Shown here piece after piece: positions 26,157 to 33,381 of a stretch of 33,381 nucleotides of DNA. The notes beneath the pieces are model-generated. The model was not told the origin of the DNA and did no database searches. It worked only from the letters and a program-made list of their open reading frames with translations. The DNA lies in the NCBI GenBank assembly GCA_934699305.1, contig CAKUWM010000006.1:1-33381 (forward strand), read 5' to 3'. Both the position numbers and the translations under genes were made by a program. Position 1 is the stretch's first letter. Every line of letters starts with the position of its first letter. The DNA comes from an uncultured Saprospiraceae bacterium (GTDB taxonomy: Bacteria; Bacteroidota; Bacteroidia; Chitinophagales; Saprospiraceae).

Positions 26157-26242
26157 ATATTCCGCTTTAGACAAAGCACATTCAATTTACGACTCATAAT
26201 CAGCATTATATGGTTTTTCAAAACCTTTACTGCTGAATTCAG
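26157..26242 (+). repeat. Dispersed intergenic element, copy 4
   Basis: Contains ATTCCGCTTTAGACAAAGC, then ATTTACGACTCATAATC (identical to copy 3), then the nested stem-loop. Outer arms: TCAGCA (26200-26205) and TGCTGA (26231-26236). Inner arms: GGTTTT (26212-26217) and AAAACC (26220-26225). Confidence 0.7.
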
Positions 26243-26487
26243 GTCAACAATGTGGAAAGGGTGGTCATAAGGCGATTGGAAGTAAGCATTATATAGACTG
26301 GTTGTTTATGGTATAACGCACTCTTGGCAATGCTAACAAAAGTTAATGAAAAACTTTAGAAAATAAAATAGAAATTTGTAGAAAAAAGTATTTATTACCT
26401 CAGTGTATATTTGCACGTTCTTAAAAACATTCAACCTAAAAAGCATTGTTTTTATACCTTTTGTTGTATGTTTAACAACTAATTTAT

Positions 26488-26513
26488 CCCGATAGCATCG
26501 GGGAAATTTTTTT
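26488..26513 (+). terminator. Hairpin with T-run
   Basis: CCCGAT (26488-26493), loop AGC, ATCGGG (26497-26502), then after GAAA a run of seven T (26507-26513). This has the form of an intrinsic terminator. Such CCCGATAGC..ATCGGG palindromes also occur as repeats in Bacteroidota genomes, so it might be a dispersed palindrome instead. There is no gene just upstream for it to terminate. Confidence 0.45.
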
Positions 26514-26557
26514 CAATATAGAACAAATAAAGCCTGAGATAACATTGAGGACTGGTA

Positions 26558-26586
26558 ATTTAGATGAAACAAATATTTAGATGAAA
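26558..26586 (+). repeat. 12-nt direct repeat upstream of the kinase gene
   Basis: ATTTAGATGAAA occurs at 26558-26569 and 26575-26586, 17 bp start to start, about 140 bp before the kinase ATG. Such a spacing could suit a dimeric regulator, but AT-rich chance repetition is possible. Confidence 0.4.
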
Positions 26587-26726
26587 TAAGAAGTGATTCA
26601 AAAAGCAAAAATGATACACAAATAGTTATTGGTAACATTAATTAGGTATAAAAAAGCAGATGGTTTACATGATTGAATAATTCATTTTAAAAACGCTTCT
26701 TTTTTCCCAAACCAAATACGACTAAC

Positions 26727-28037
26727 ATGAGGATATTAATGTATAAATATAATTTTCTTATATGTTTTATTGTGTTAGGTAATTTTTTGTTTTCGCAACA
26801 AACCATCATAGACACCACAGAAATTAATTTTATTGAAAAACCTTCTAACGAGTGGTTAGAGCTTTTTAAATTCAAAAAAACTGCTGAACTAAATTGCCCT
26901 TGTTTTACAGAAAAAATGTTGGACTCTCTTTTTCAATATAAATGGAAAGAAGCATGGTGGAGTGATGTGCCGGGCTGTAAGATACCTCCTTACCATGAGA
27001 TGCTTGAAGTGTATATAGTTCATGCCGGATTACCCAAATATGATTTTAACTTCACCGCTCAAGCCGGATTGGTTGATGGGCAGAATTTTGTTTCTTCCAA
27101 TGTTTACAATAATATTACAAAAAAGTTTGAATGGCGGTGTGGTGGAGGCGATATAAACGATTCAATTGCGATACCATGCACAAAAATACTTAAAAATTTT
27201 ATCCAAAAAATCAGGAAAATACAGCCGGACATCGATTATTGTGGTATCAATGGTGGTTTGGGTGCAAAGAAAATAAATGCTTATACTCCTCCTCCTGCGT
27301 GGAAAACGCCAAAATATTTATTGACATTTGGTTTTTTGATATCATTGATTGCTTTTTTAGTGACTCTTATCATATTAAGAAAAAAATATGAATCAAAAAA
27401 ACAAGAGTTAAAAAGGAAAGAGATAGAATGGGAAAAACAAAAATCAATTGAAGAAGAAAGAACCCGAATTGCAATGGAGATGCATGATGATGTCGGTTCG
27501 AGTTTGACTACAATTAATTATTTAAGTCAAATTGCTTTGGAAGGTGTCGAAGATGCAAAAATGAATAAAGAAATACAAAAAATTTCAAAATATAGCCGGG
27601 AACTGTCTCAAAATATGGCTGAAATTATCTGGGCATTAAACTCCCAATTTGATTCTGTAGATGATTTGACGTCATATATACGCAAGATGGCTGCTGAAAT
27701 ATTGACTGAACATGATATTCTTTTTACATCAAATATCAATATTACAAGTAACATTTCTATAAACGGTGAAAAGCGAAGAAACGTTATGTTAATCATTAAA
27801 GAGATACTTCACAATATTGTAAAACATTCCGGAGCGACGGAGGTTTTTATGGAAATTGAGGTGCATAATGAAGATTATGTAGTCAAAATTGTAGAGAACA
27901 ATGGAGTGGGTTTTGATATGAAGAACGTTAAAACTGGGAACGGCCTTAATAACATTCAAAAGAGAGCTAAACTATCAGGAGTAAAATACACCTTCAACAG
28001 GTCAGAAAAAGGGATGGAATATATTGTACAAATATAA
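26727..28037 (+). CDS. NarX-type sensor histidine kinase with novel periplasmic domain
   Basis: 436 residues. An N-terminal signal or anchor (about 1-22), a periplasmic sensor region (about 25-190) with six cysteines (within NCPCF, PGCKIPPYHE, RCGGG, IPCTK, DYCG), one membrane segment (about 195-217), a charged coiled-coil (about 220-245), then a HisKA_3 domain with His253 (RTRIAMEMHDDVGSSL) and a HATPase_c domain (IIKEILHNIVKHS; NNGVGFD; TGNGLNNIQKRA). It should autophosphorylate His253 and pass phosphate to the regulator that follows 20 nt later. I recognise no family for the sensor region. A second ATG at 26739 is an alternative start. Confidence 0.88.
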   Translation: MRILMYKYNFLICFIVLGNFLFSQQTIIDTTEINFIEKPSNEWLELFKFKKTAELNCPCFTEKMLDSLFQYKWKEAWWSDVPGCKIPPYHEMLEVYIVHAGLPKYDFNFTAQAGLVDGQNFVSSNVYNNITKKFEWRCGGGDINDSIAIPCTKILKNFIQKIRKIQPDIDYCGINGGLGAKKINAYTPPPAWKTPKYLLTFGFLISLIAFLVTLIILRKKYESKKQELKRKEIEWEKQKSIEEERTRIAMEMHDDVGSSLTTINYLSQIALEGVEDAKMNKEIQKISKYSRELSQNMAEIIWALNSQFDSVDDLTSYIRKMAAEILTEHDILFTSNINITSNISINGEKRRNVMLIIKEILHNIVKHSGATEVFMEIEVHNEDYVVKIVENNGVGFDMKNVKTGNGLNNIQKRAKLSGVKYTFNRSEKGMEYIVQI

Positions 28038-28057
28038 TTTATTGTTTAAATTTGTAC

Positions 28058-28696
28058 ATGATTCACCTTTCAATTTTAGAAGATTCAAAAGAAATAGCTT
28101 GTCTAATCCAACAAGAAGCAAACAAGCAATCAGATATTGAATGTCACCATGTTTATTTTAACGCAAATGACTGCCTTACCTTTTTGCCAAAGACAAATAC
28201 TGATTTATTATTAATTGATCTGGGATTGCCCGATAAGAATGGAATCGATGTCATTTTGGAATTAAAAACTGTGATGCCTAAATTAATTTTTTGTGTTTTT
28301 ACGATTTATGAAGATGACGATAAAGTTTTCAATTCAATAATAGCAGGAGCAAATGGATATATTTTAAAATCATTACCTATAAAGAAGGTTATTGAATCTA
28401 TCCGGGAGCTTTATTTTGGTGGCTCTCCGATGAGTCCGGTTATAGCCAGAAAAATTTTTAACCGGTTGTCTAATACTTCAAATTTTATGATAAATAAAGA
28501 TGTTGCATCTGAACTAACAAGTAAGGAGGTAGAAATATTAAAATTACTTTCAAAGGGTTATTTATACAAAGAAATTGCTGTCATGCTTGAAATCACTATA
28601 GGTACGGTAAAACAATATATCCATACAATTTATACCAAGCTGGATGTCTCTAATAGAACAGAAGCTATTAATAAAGCCGGGAATTCTATCTTGTAG
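28058..28696 (+). CDS. NarL/LuxR-type response regulator
   Basis: 212 residues from ATG 28058. Receiver domain (about 1-120) with phospho-acceptor Asp54 (LLLIDLGLPDKNG), a conserved Thr (VFTIYED) and Lys (YILKS). A LuxR-type helix-turn-helix follows (about 145-208: LTSKEVEILKLLSKGYLYKEIA, then ITIGTVKQYIHTIYTKLDV). It is the cognate partner of the kinase just upstream. Targets are unknown; the secreted repeat protein just downstream on the other strand or the kinase operon itself would be the first candidates (inference). Confidence 0.92.
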   Translation: MIHLSILEDSKEIACLIQQEANKQSDIECHHVYFNANDCLTFLPKTNTDLLLIDLGLPDKNGIDVILELKTVMPKLIFCVFTIYEDDDKVFNSIIAGANGYILKSLPIKKVIESIRELYFGGSPMSPVIARKIFNRLSNTSNFMINKDVASELTSKEVEILKLLSKGYLYKEIAVMLEITIGTVKQYIHTIYTKLDVSNRTEAINKAGNSIL

Positions 28697-28720
28697 TTGT
28701 AGTAAATTCTTTTCAACCTA

Positions 28721-28817
28721 ATTCAGAATTAGACAAATGCGGAATCGATTTGTACAATGAGACGTCCATCATAGTCAGCGCCTTACGATTTTTCAAAACC
28801 TTTGCCGCTGAAATCGG
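28721..28817 (+). repeat. Dispersed intergenic element, copy 5
   Basis: Contains ATTCAGAATTAGACAAATGC and the nested stem-loop. Outer arms: TCAGCG (28775-28780) and CGCTGA (28806-28811). Inner arms: GATTTT (28787-28792) and AAAACC (28795-28800). Compared with copies 2 and 4, the outer stem has an A-T pair replaced by G-C on both sides, a compensatory change. It lies in the convergent gap between the response regulator and the giant secreted protein. Confidence 0.68.
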
Positions 28818-28866
28818 GATTATAATAAATCTATAACATAGCAATTCCTCTCCGGCTTTAATAGGG

Positions 28867-31800
28867 CTAAAACTTTAGTACTTTCAACGTTTTTTCATAT
28901 TTAGGACTGAGAATTTTAATTAGATATAAACCGGGCAATGGAAGCTTCATTTTCTTTTGATATTGCTTATCGGTGATAATTTCTCGATAAATCAATGCAC
29001 CTGTAACATTATAAACAAACAATACGGATTGCCTTGAAGACTGGATAATATCAATTGTTATTTGTCCATCTGTTGGATTGGGATATACAAACATTGTATT
29101 GTAAACTTCCGCTGTGTCTTTGCCATCCTTCAGACAATCATGTATATTAATCTGTTTAGTTGGTGAAGTGCTGATACATTGTCCAGCCTGAACAGATAGC
29201 GTTATGTTTTTCGCTCCTGATTCATCATAGACGACAAATGGATTTTCTACATTACTAGTTTGACCATCCAGATCCCAAGAGTATGTGACATTTAAGTCGG
29301 AAGGGATGATGGAAATATCAATGAGAGCCATCGTATCACCTACACATGCGGACTGATGAATTAAAAAGTTGGCCTCAACGCTTGTATTGTCCACATTGTC
29401 GATACGCATGGTGTCCGACACATCAGGGCACAGTCCATCACTGATAGTCCATACGAGCAGGGACGATTGGCCGGAAACCAGGCCTGATAGGATAGCCGTA
29501 GGATTGTGAATTTCCTGTATAGAGCCGGGCCCCGAGAGAATAGACCATGTTCCACTAGCACCCTCAGGTGCGGGAGCAGCATTCAGGGTAAGACTCTGCA
29601 CACTACATGGAAACCGATCAACACCTGCATTAGACTGAAGCTTATTGGATGTAGTGGTCACTGTAAGTGTATCCCTATTAACCGGACATGTTCCATTGGC
29701 AACCTCCCAAAAGAGCGTTGTGGCTGAATTTAGTGGGAGTCCGGTCAATAAGGTTTGATTACTGTGTGGGTCTTGAATACTTCCGGGGCCTTCGAAGATA
29801 GACCATGACCCTTGTCCGTTAATGATGGGTGCTGCATTTAATGTAGTAAAAGTATCACAAAGGAATAAATCATTACCGGCTATGGCATCATCCGGTAGCG
29901 CATAGTTAGTAATGCTTACCGTATCGGAAGATATGGGGCAAACTCCATTGGAGATATTCCATGCGAGTAGGACAGGTGTATCCACAGAAAATATTCTAAA
30001 GGTATCCTGAGCTTCGGAAGGATGGTCAAAAGAACCGCTGCCGCTAATTAGATTCCACACTCCGATGCCCACAGAAGGTGTGTTGCCCGTGGTAATCAAA
30101 TTATCCTTGTTACACAAACTTTGGTCCACTCCGGCTGTAGCCAATGTCGGCAAAGCATCATTTTGAATTGTAATTGTATCTTTATTGGAAGGGCACACAC
30201 CTGAACTTACCTCCCATAAAAGGGAAATAGCTGTGCCGGGCAAAATTTTTGTAAGTAATGCATTAGGATTATGATTTTCCGATACTGAACCGTTACCATA
30301 TAAGATAGACCAATTACCCAAGCCGTTGACCACCGGGTTGGCAGCTAACATAAAATCTGATGTATTGCATAGGATGGTGTCCTCACCTGCCAATGCATTA
30401 TCCGGCAGTGCATCAACAGAAATAGTGAGTGTGTCCCGGACAATTGGACAGACACCATTTGTAACCATCCATTGTACAACCGTATTTTGACCCGACACCA
30501 ACCCCACAATGGACGATGCCGAATTATTGTGATTAGTGATATTGCCCGAGCCTTCGATAATGTTCCACTGCGCTATTCCAATGAAGTCCTCGTCAGCTAA
30601 TAGATCTAAAACTGTTTGATTGCACATTGTGGTGTCCGGAGTAATAATGATAGCCGGTCCGGGAAGAGCATCTATTTGGAAGGAAACGGTATCGTAAGCA
30701 GAGGATTGTCCGGTGTGGCAAGCGTCATCAATATGCCATATCAAGACAAGATGATTACCGGAACCAGCAGTAATATTATTTATCACTGTATGTGGATCGT
30801 GAATGTCCATAATGTCACCATTGCCTTCAATAATCTGCCATGTACCTGAACCCAGAACCGGATCAGTAGCCTGTAATGTGATTTGACCGTCACTAATGCA
30901 TATTTCCCGGTCTTCGCCAGCATAGGCAGGTGGCGAAGGTTCAGTATAATTAAGTAAAACGGTATCCTGATTAATACAACCTGAGCTATTGGTGACCATC
31001 CATTGTAGCAGAGCGTTGGACGAAGGTGAGGTGTTGACAAATACACTTGTAGGACTAATAGGGTCACTCAATATCCCATGCCCTTCAATAATAGTCCAAT
31101 GTCCGGCAGATCCGTCCGGCAATACCGCTTGTAATGTAGTAGAATTTCCGAAACAAATATTTTGATCCTTTCCGGCATCAGCAATCGGTTTAGGTATAAC
31201 TGTCACCATTGTATCTTTTGAAATGGCACAGCCGAGTAGATTTAATGCAGTAAGACGATAACTGCCGCTTTCATTTAGCGATATATTGGGTATTTCTATA
31301 TTAGCCTGCGACCATGATATTCCTGAAGGGCTTGTCCATAAATAACTCACTATGTTCTGGCCTAGAGCACTCAAAGAAAGATCATCACCTTCACATAATG
31401 GAGAATTTGAACTAATATTTACACGAGGAATGCTGACAGTTGCAATCAATTCAGATGAGGAAGAGGGGCATGAATTTTGAGGATCAATGGTCCATTGTAA
31501 TCTGTTTTCTCCTTCAGCTAAACCGGTCACAACTGTGTTTGCATCATGTGGATCGGCAAAGGCCCCTGCTCCATTTATAATTTCCCAGGCCCCTACTCCT
31601 GTTAATGGGGGATTAGCATAAAGCACAGTGCTGGAATCACTACAAATTATCTGATCTAATCCGGCATTCGCTATTTGCATGACCTCTACACTGACATCAG
31701 TGAAATTTGACCTTTGACAACCATAGGAATCTGTCGTAATAACAGAATAAGCGCCTGCCTGAGCGACGGTGATGTTGGGTATAATGACAGATGGATTGTT

Positions 31801-33381
31801 GCCGATATTATTGCCGGATGGGTCTATCCATTCGAAAGTGACATAGAGTGTAGAATCGATCAGACCAAGGTGGAGCGTAGAACCCTCACACAGTGGCGCA
31901 TCAGAGGTTATGGTTGGTGTGGGATTGCCTACGGTGATGGTAACTTGGTCAGAAGTAATCGGACAGCCATTGGTTGGTGTGATTGTCCATTGAAAAATGT
32001 TTTCACCCGAAGTAAGGTTGGTAACTGTCGTATTTGGACTTGTCGGATCGGTAATATCGCCGCTACCGGAGACTAATGTCCACAGACCATTACCGTATTG
32101 CGGAGCATTGCCTTGTAAAGTTGTCGTGTTGTCGTTGCAAACTAATTGATCCACGCCTGCCTGTGCAGTGTCCACCGGCAATATCTCCACTCCTTTGCTG
32201 CCTTGCTGGGGGCAGCCATAAATGTCGATGACACCTACATGATACACACCTGTCATATCCGGCGTTACATTGGGGATCTGGAGAATACTATCATAACCAA
32301 TGGTATCACCCATTGGGTTAGTCCATGTAAAACTGACGTAGTCTGATGCATTGTCAACGGTGAGGATTAAGGTAGAGCCTACACACAGTGGTGCATTTGA
32401 CGTTATGTTTGGAGCGGGTTTACCTACCGTGATGGTGACCTGATCGAAGGATGTATCACATCCATACGTAGATATTATTGCCCATTGGAAAATGTTTTCG
32501 CCCGAAGTAAGGTTGGTAACTGTCGTATTTGGATTTGTCGGGTCGGTGATATCGCCACTGCCGGAGATTAAGGTCCACAGACCACTGCCACTGTTGGGAA
32601 TATTCCCGCTTAGACTACCTGTGGTTTCAAAACAAAGCAACTGATCCGGGCCTGCGTCGGCGCTCTCTGCCGGAAAGACAACCACCTCGGTGGAATCTGC
32701 CTTTTGACACCCATAGGAATCTGTCGTAATAACAGAATAAGTGCCTGCCTGAGCGACGGTGATGTTGGGTATAATGACAGATGGATTGTTGCCGATATTA
32801 TTGCCGGATGGGTCTATCCATTCGAAAGTGACATAGAGTGTAGAATCGATCAGACCAAGGTGGAGCGTAGAACCCTCACACAGTGGCGCATTGGACGTTA
32901 TACTGGGCGCCGGGCTTCCTACCGTAATGGTGACTTGATCGGAGGAAGGATTGCAGCCATAGGGGGACGTGATGGTCCATTGAAAAATGTTTTCACCTGA
33001 AGTAAGGTTGGTGACGGTAGTTGATGGATTTGTCGGGTCGGTAATATCTCCGCTACCGGAGACTATTGTCCACAGACCATAGCCGTATTGCGGAGGGTTG
33101 CCTTGTAAGGTTGCTGTGTTGTCGTTGCATATTAATTGATCCATGCCTGCCTGTGCGGTGTCCACCGGTAATATCTCCACTCCTTTGTCTCCTTGTTGGG
33201 TGCAGCCATAAATGTCGATGACACCTACATGATACACACCTGTCATATCAGGTGTTACATTGGGAATCTGGAGAACACTATCATAATCTATGGTATCGCC
33301 CATTGGGTTAGTCCATGTAAAACTGACGTAGTCTGATGCATTATCCACACTGAGAATTAAGGTAGAGCCCACACACAGTGG
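28867..33381 (-). CDS. Giant T9SS-secreted protein with Ig/PKD-like repeats, 5' end outside window
   Basis: At least 1504 residues; the frame is open through the right edge, whose last codons read PLCVGSTL, matching an internal repeat. The visible protein is built of about 80-90-residue modules of two alternating kinds: Ig-like modules (NAPLCVGSTLIL, FTWTNPMGDT, GVYHVGVIDIYGC) and modules with AGxDQxxC, GLWTxVSGSGDITDP, NLTSGENIFQWTI. A PKD-like module (TYSWDLDGQTS) follows near residue 1380. The last 75 residues form a type A T9SS sorting domain (VYPNPTDGQITI ... GLYLIKI), so it is exported by the type IX system and likely cell-surface bound or released. Many paired cysteines may cross-link the modules. 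Likely role: adhesin or surface layer (inference). Internal repeats are nearly identical at the DNA level. Confidence 0.9.
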   Translation of the reverse strand, partial: PLCVGSTLILSVDNASDYVSFTWTNPMGDTIDYDSVLQIPNVTPDMTGVYHVGVIDIYGCTQQGDKGVEILPVDTAQAGMDQLICNDNTATLQGNPPQYGYGLWTIVSGSGDITDPTNPSTTVTNLTSGENIFQWTITSPYGCNPSSDQVTITVGSPAPSITSNAPLCEGSTLHLGLIDSTLYVTFEWIDPSGNNIGNNPSVIIPNITVAQAGTYSVITTDSYGCQKADSTEVVVFPAESADAGPDQLLCFETTGSLSGNIPNSGSGLWTLISGSGDITDPTNPNTTVTNLTSGENIFQWAIISTYGCDTSFDQVTITVGKPAPNITSNAPLCVGSTLILTVDNASDYVSFTWTNPMGDTIGYDSILQIPNVTPDMTGVYHVGVIDIYGCPQQGSKGVEILPVDTAQAGVDQLVCNDNTTTLQGNAPQYGNGLWTLVSGSGDITDPTSPNTTVTNLTSGENIFQWTITPTNGCPITSDQVTITVGNPTPTITSDAPLCEGSTLHLGLIDSTLYVTFEWIDPSGNNIGNNPSVIIPNITVAQAGAYSVITTDSYGCQRSNFTDVSVEVMQIANAGLDQIICSDSSTVLYANPPLTGVGAWEIINGAGAFADPHDANTVVTGLAEGENRLQWTIDPQNSCPSSSSELIATVSIPRVNISSNSPLCEGDDLSLSALGQNIVSYLWTSPSGISWSQANIEIPNISLNESGSYRLTALNLLGCAISKDTMVTVIPKPIADAGKDQNICFGNSTTLQAVLPDGSAGHWTIIEGHGILSDPISPTSVFVNTSPSSNALLQWMVTNSSGCINQDTVLLNYTEPSPPAYAGEDREICISDGQITLQATDPVLGSGTWQIIEGNGDIMDIHDPHTVINNITAGSGNHLVLIWHIDDACHTGQSSAYDTVSFQIDALPGPAIIITPDTTMCNQTVLDLLADEDFIGIAQWNIIEGSGNITNHNNSASSIVGLVSGQNTVVQWMVTNGVCPIVRDTLTISVDALPDNALAGEDTILCNTSDFMLAANPVVNGLGNWSILYGNGSVSENHNPNALLTKILPGTAISLLWEVSSGVCPSNKDTITIQNDALPTLATAGVDQSLCNKDNLITTGNTPSVGIGVWNLISGSGSFDHPSEAQDTFRIFSVDTPVLLAWNISNGVCPISSDTVSITNYALPDDAIAGNDLFLCDTFTTLNAAPIINGQGSWSIFEGPGSIQDPHSNQTLLTGLPLNSATTLFWEVANGTCPVNRDTLTVTTTSNKLQSNAGVDRFPCSVQSLTLNAAPAPEGASGTWSILSGPGSIQEIHNPTAILSGLVSGQSSLLVWTISDGLCPDVSDTMRIDNVDNTSVEANFLIHQSACVGDTMALIDISIIPSDLNVTYSWDLDGQTSNVENPFVVYDESGAKNITLSVQAGQCISTSPTKQINIHDCLKDGKDTAEVYNTMFVYPNPTDGQITIDIIQSSRQSVLFVYNVTGALIYREIITDKQYQKKMKLPLPGLYLIKILSPKYEKTLKVLKF
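31716..33381. repeat. 990-bp near-identical tandem duplication inside the giant gene
   Basis: Sequence from about 31716 recurs 990 bp later: for example CCATAGGAATCTGTCGTAAT at 31721 and 32711, and CATAAATGTCGATGACACCT at about 32215 and 33205. The second copy runs to the window edge. 990 bp is exactly 330 codons, covering four modules. Stretches of well over 150 bp are almost without differences, which points to recent duplication or gene conversion. Confidence 0.85.

Larger units (their letters stand above)
26001..26726. other. Gene-free stretch before the two-component genes
   Basis: 726 nt without a convincing gene. It contains a dispersed intergenic element (26157-26242), a TAnnTTTG box (26406-26413), a hairpin with T-run (26488-26513), and a 12-nt direct repeat (26558-26586) in front of the kinase gene. 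Confidence 0.65.

Noticed and set aside
28024..28054. Internal promoter TTG-N20-TAAATTTG before the response regulator
   Set aside because: The start point would fall at or just inside the regulator's ATG (28058), so it would not give a normal message; the kinase operon transcript explains expression better.
31714..33000. Plus-strand open frames inside the giant gene that look alike (31714-32076 and 32704-33000)
   Set aside because: They are antisense shadows of the 990-bp duplicated coding sequence.

Overview
The window looks like a chromosomal piece of a Bacteroidota genome, possibly of the Saprospiria/Chitinophagia kind (inference; there is no rRNA here to settle it). The evidence is a C-terminal type IX secretion (T9SS) sorting domain on a giant secreted protein, several exact or near matches to the Bacteroidota promoter (TTG, about 19 nt, TAnnTTTG), weak Shine-Dalgarno sequences, a KdpD split into separate sensor and kinase genes, and the mreB-mreC-mreD-mrdA cell-shape cluster.

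Layout. 1-2561: the 3' part of a short KdpD-type protein, then a HAMP/PAS histidine kinase gene broken by one in-frame stop. 2644-4650 (-): an LtaS-like membrane sulfatase-fold enzyme. 4891-7531 (+): arginine deiminase, a hotdog thioesterase and a YihY/BrkB membrane protein. 7523-9307 (-): aminopeptidase P, converging on and overlapping brkB. 9308-9929: a gene-free stretch with repeats. 9930-12362 (+): rpoN (sigma-54) and a di-haem cytochrome c peroxidase, closed by a hairpin terminator. 12593-17382 (+): mreB, mreC, mreD, mrdA (PBP2) and folA (DHFR), probably one transcript from a consensus promoter; folA sits where rodA is often found. 17423-19180 (-): aspS. 19745-22389 (+): phoH, a secreted thioredoxin-like protein, an OsmC-family protein and a DUF2461 protein.

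From about 22390 to 28866 the character changes to sparse, AT-rich accessory DNA. It holds a tiny gene behind a perfect promoter, a decayed steroid 5-alpha-reductase-like pseudogene, a small secreted protein with a membrane-protein partner, a gene with a probable 5' frameshift, and a NarL/LuxR-type two-component pair with a novel cysteine-rich sensor domain. The window ends with a giant (-) strand T9SS-exported repeat protein that runs off the right edge and contains an almost identical 990-bp internal duplication.

The most unusual signal is a family of at least five degenerate intergenic elements (near 9519, 19388, 22782, 26157 and 28721). All lie in the same orientation and share motif blocks and nested stem-loops; one stem carries a compensatory base-pair change. 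They look like a dispersed, structure-conserved repeat (MITE-like or RNA-level element) that is not part of any gene.
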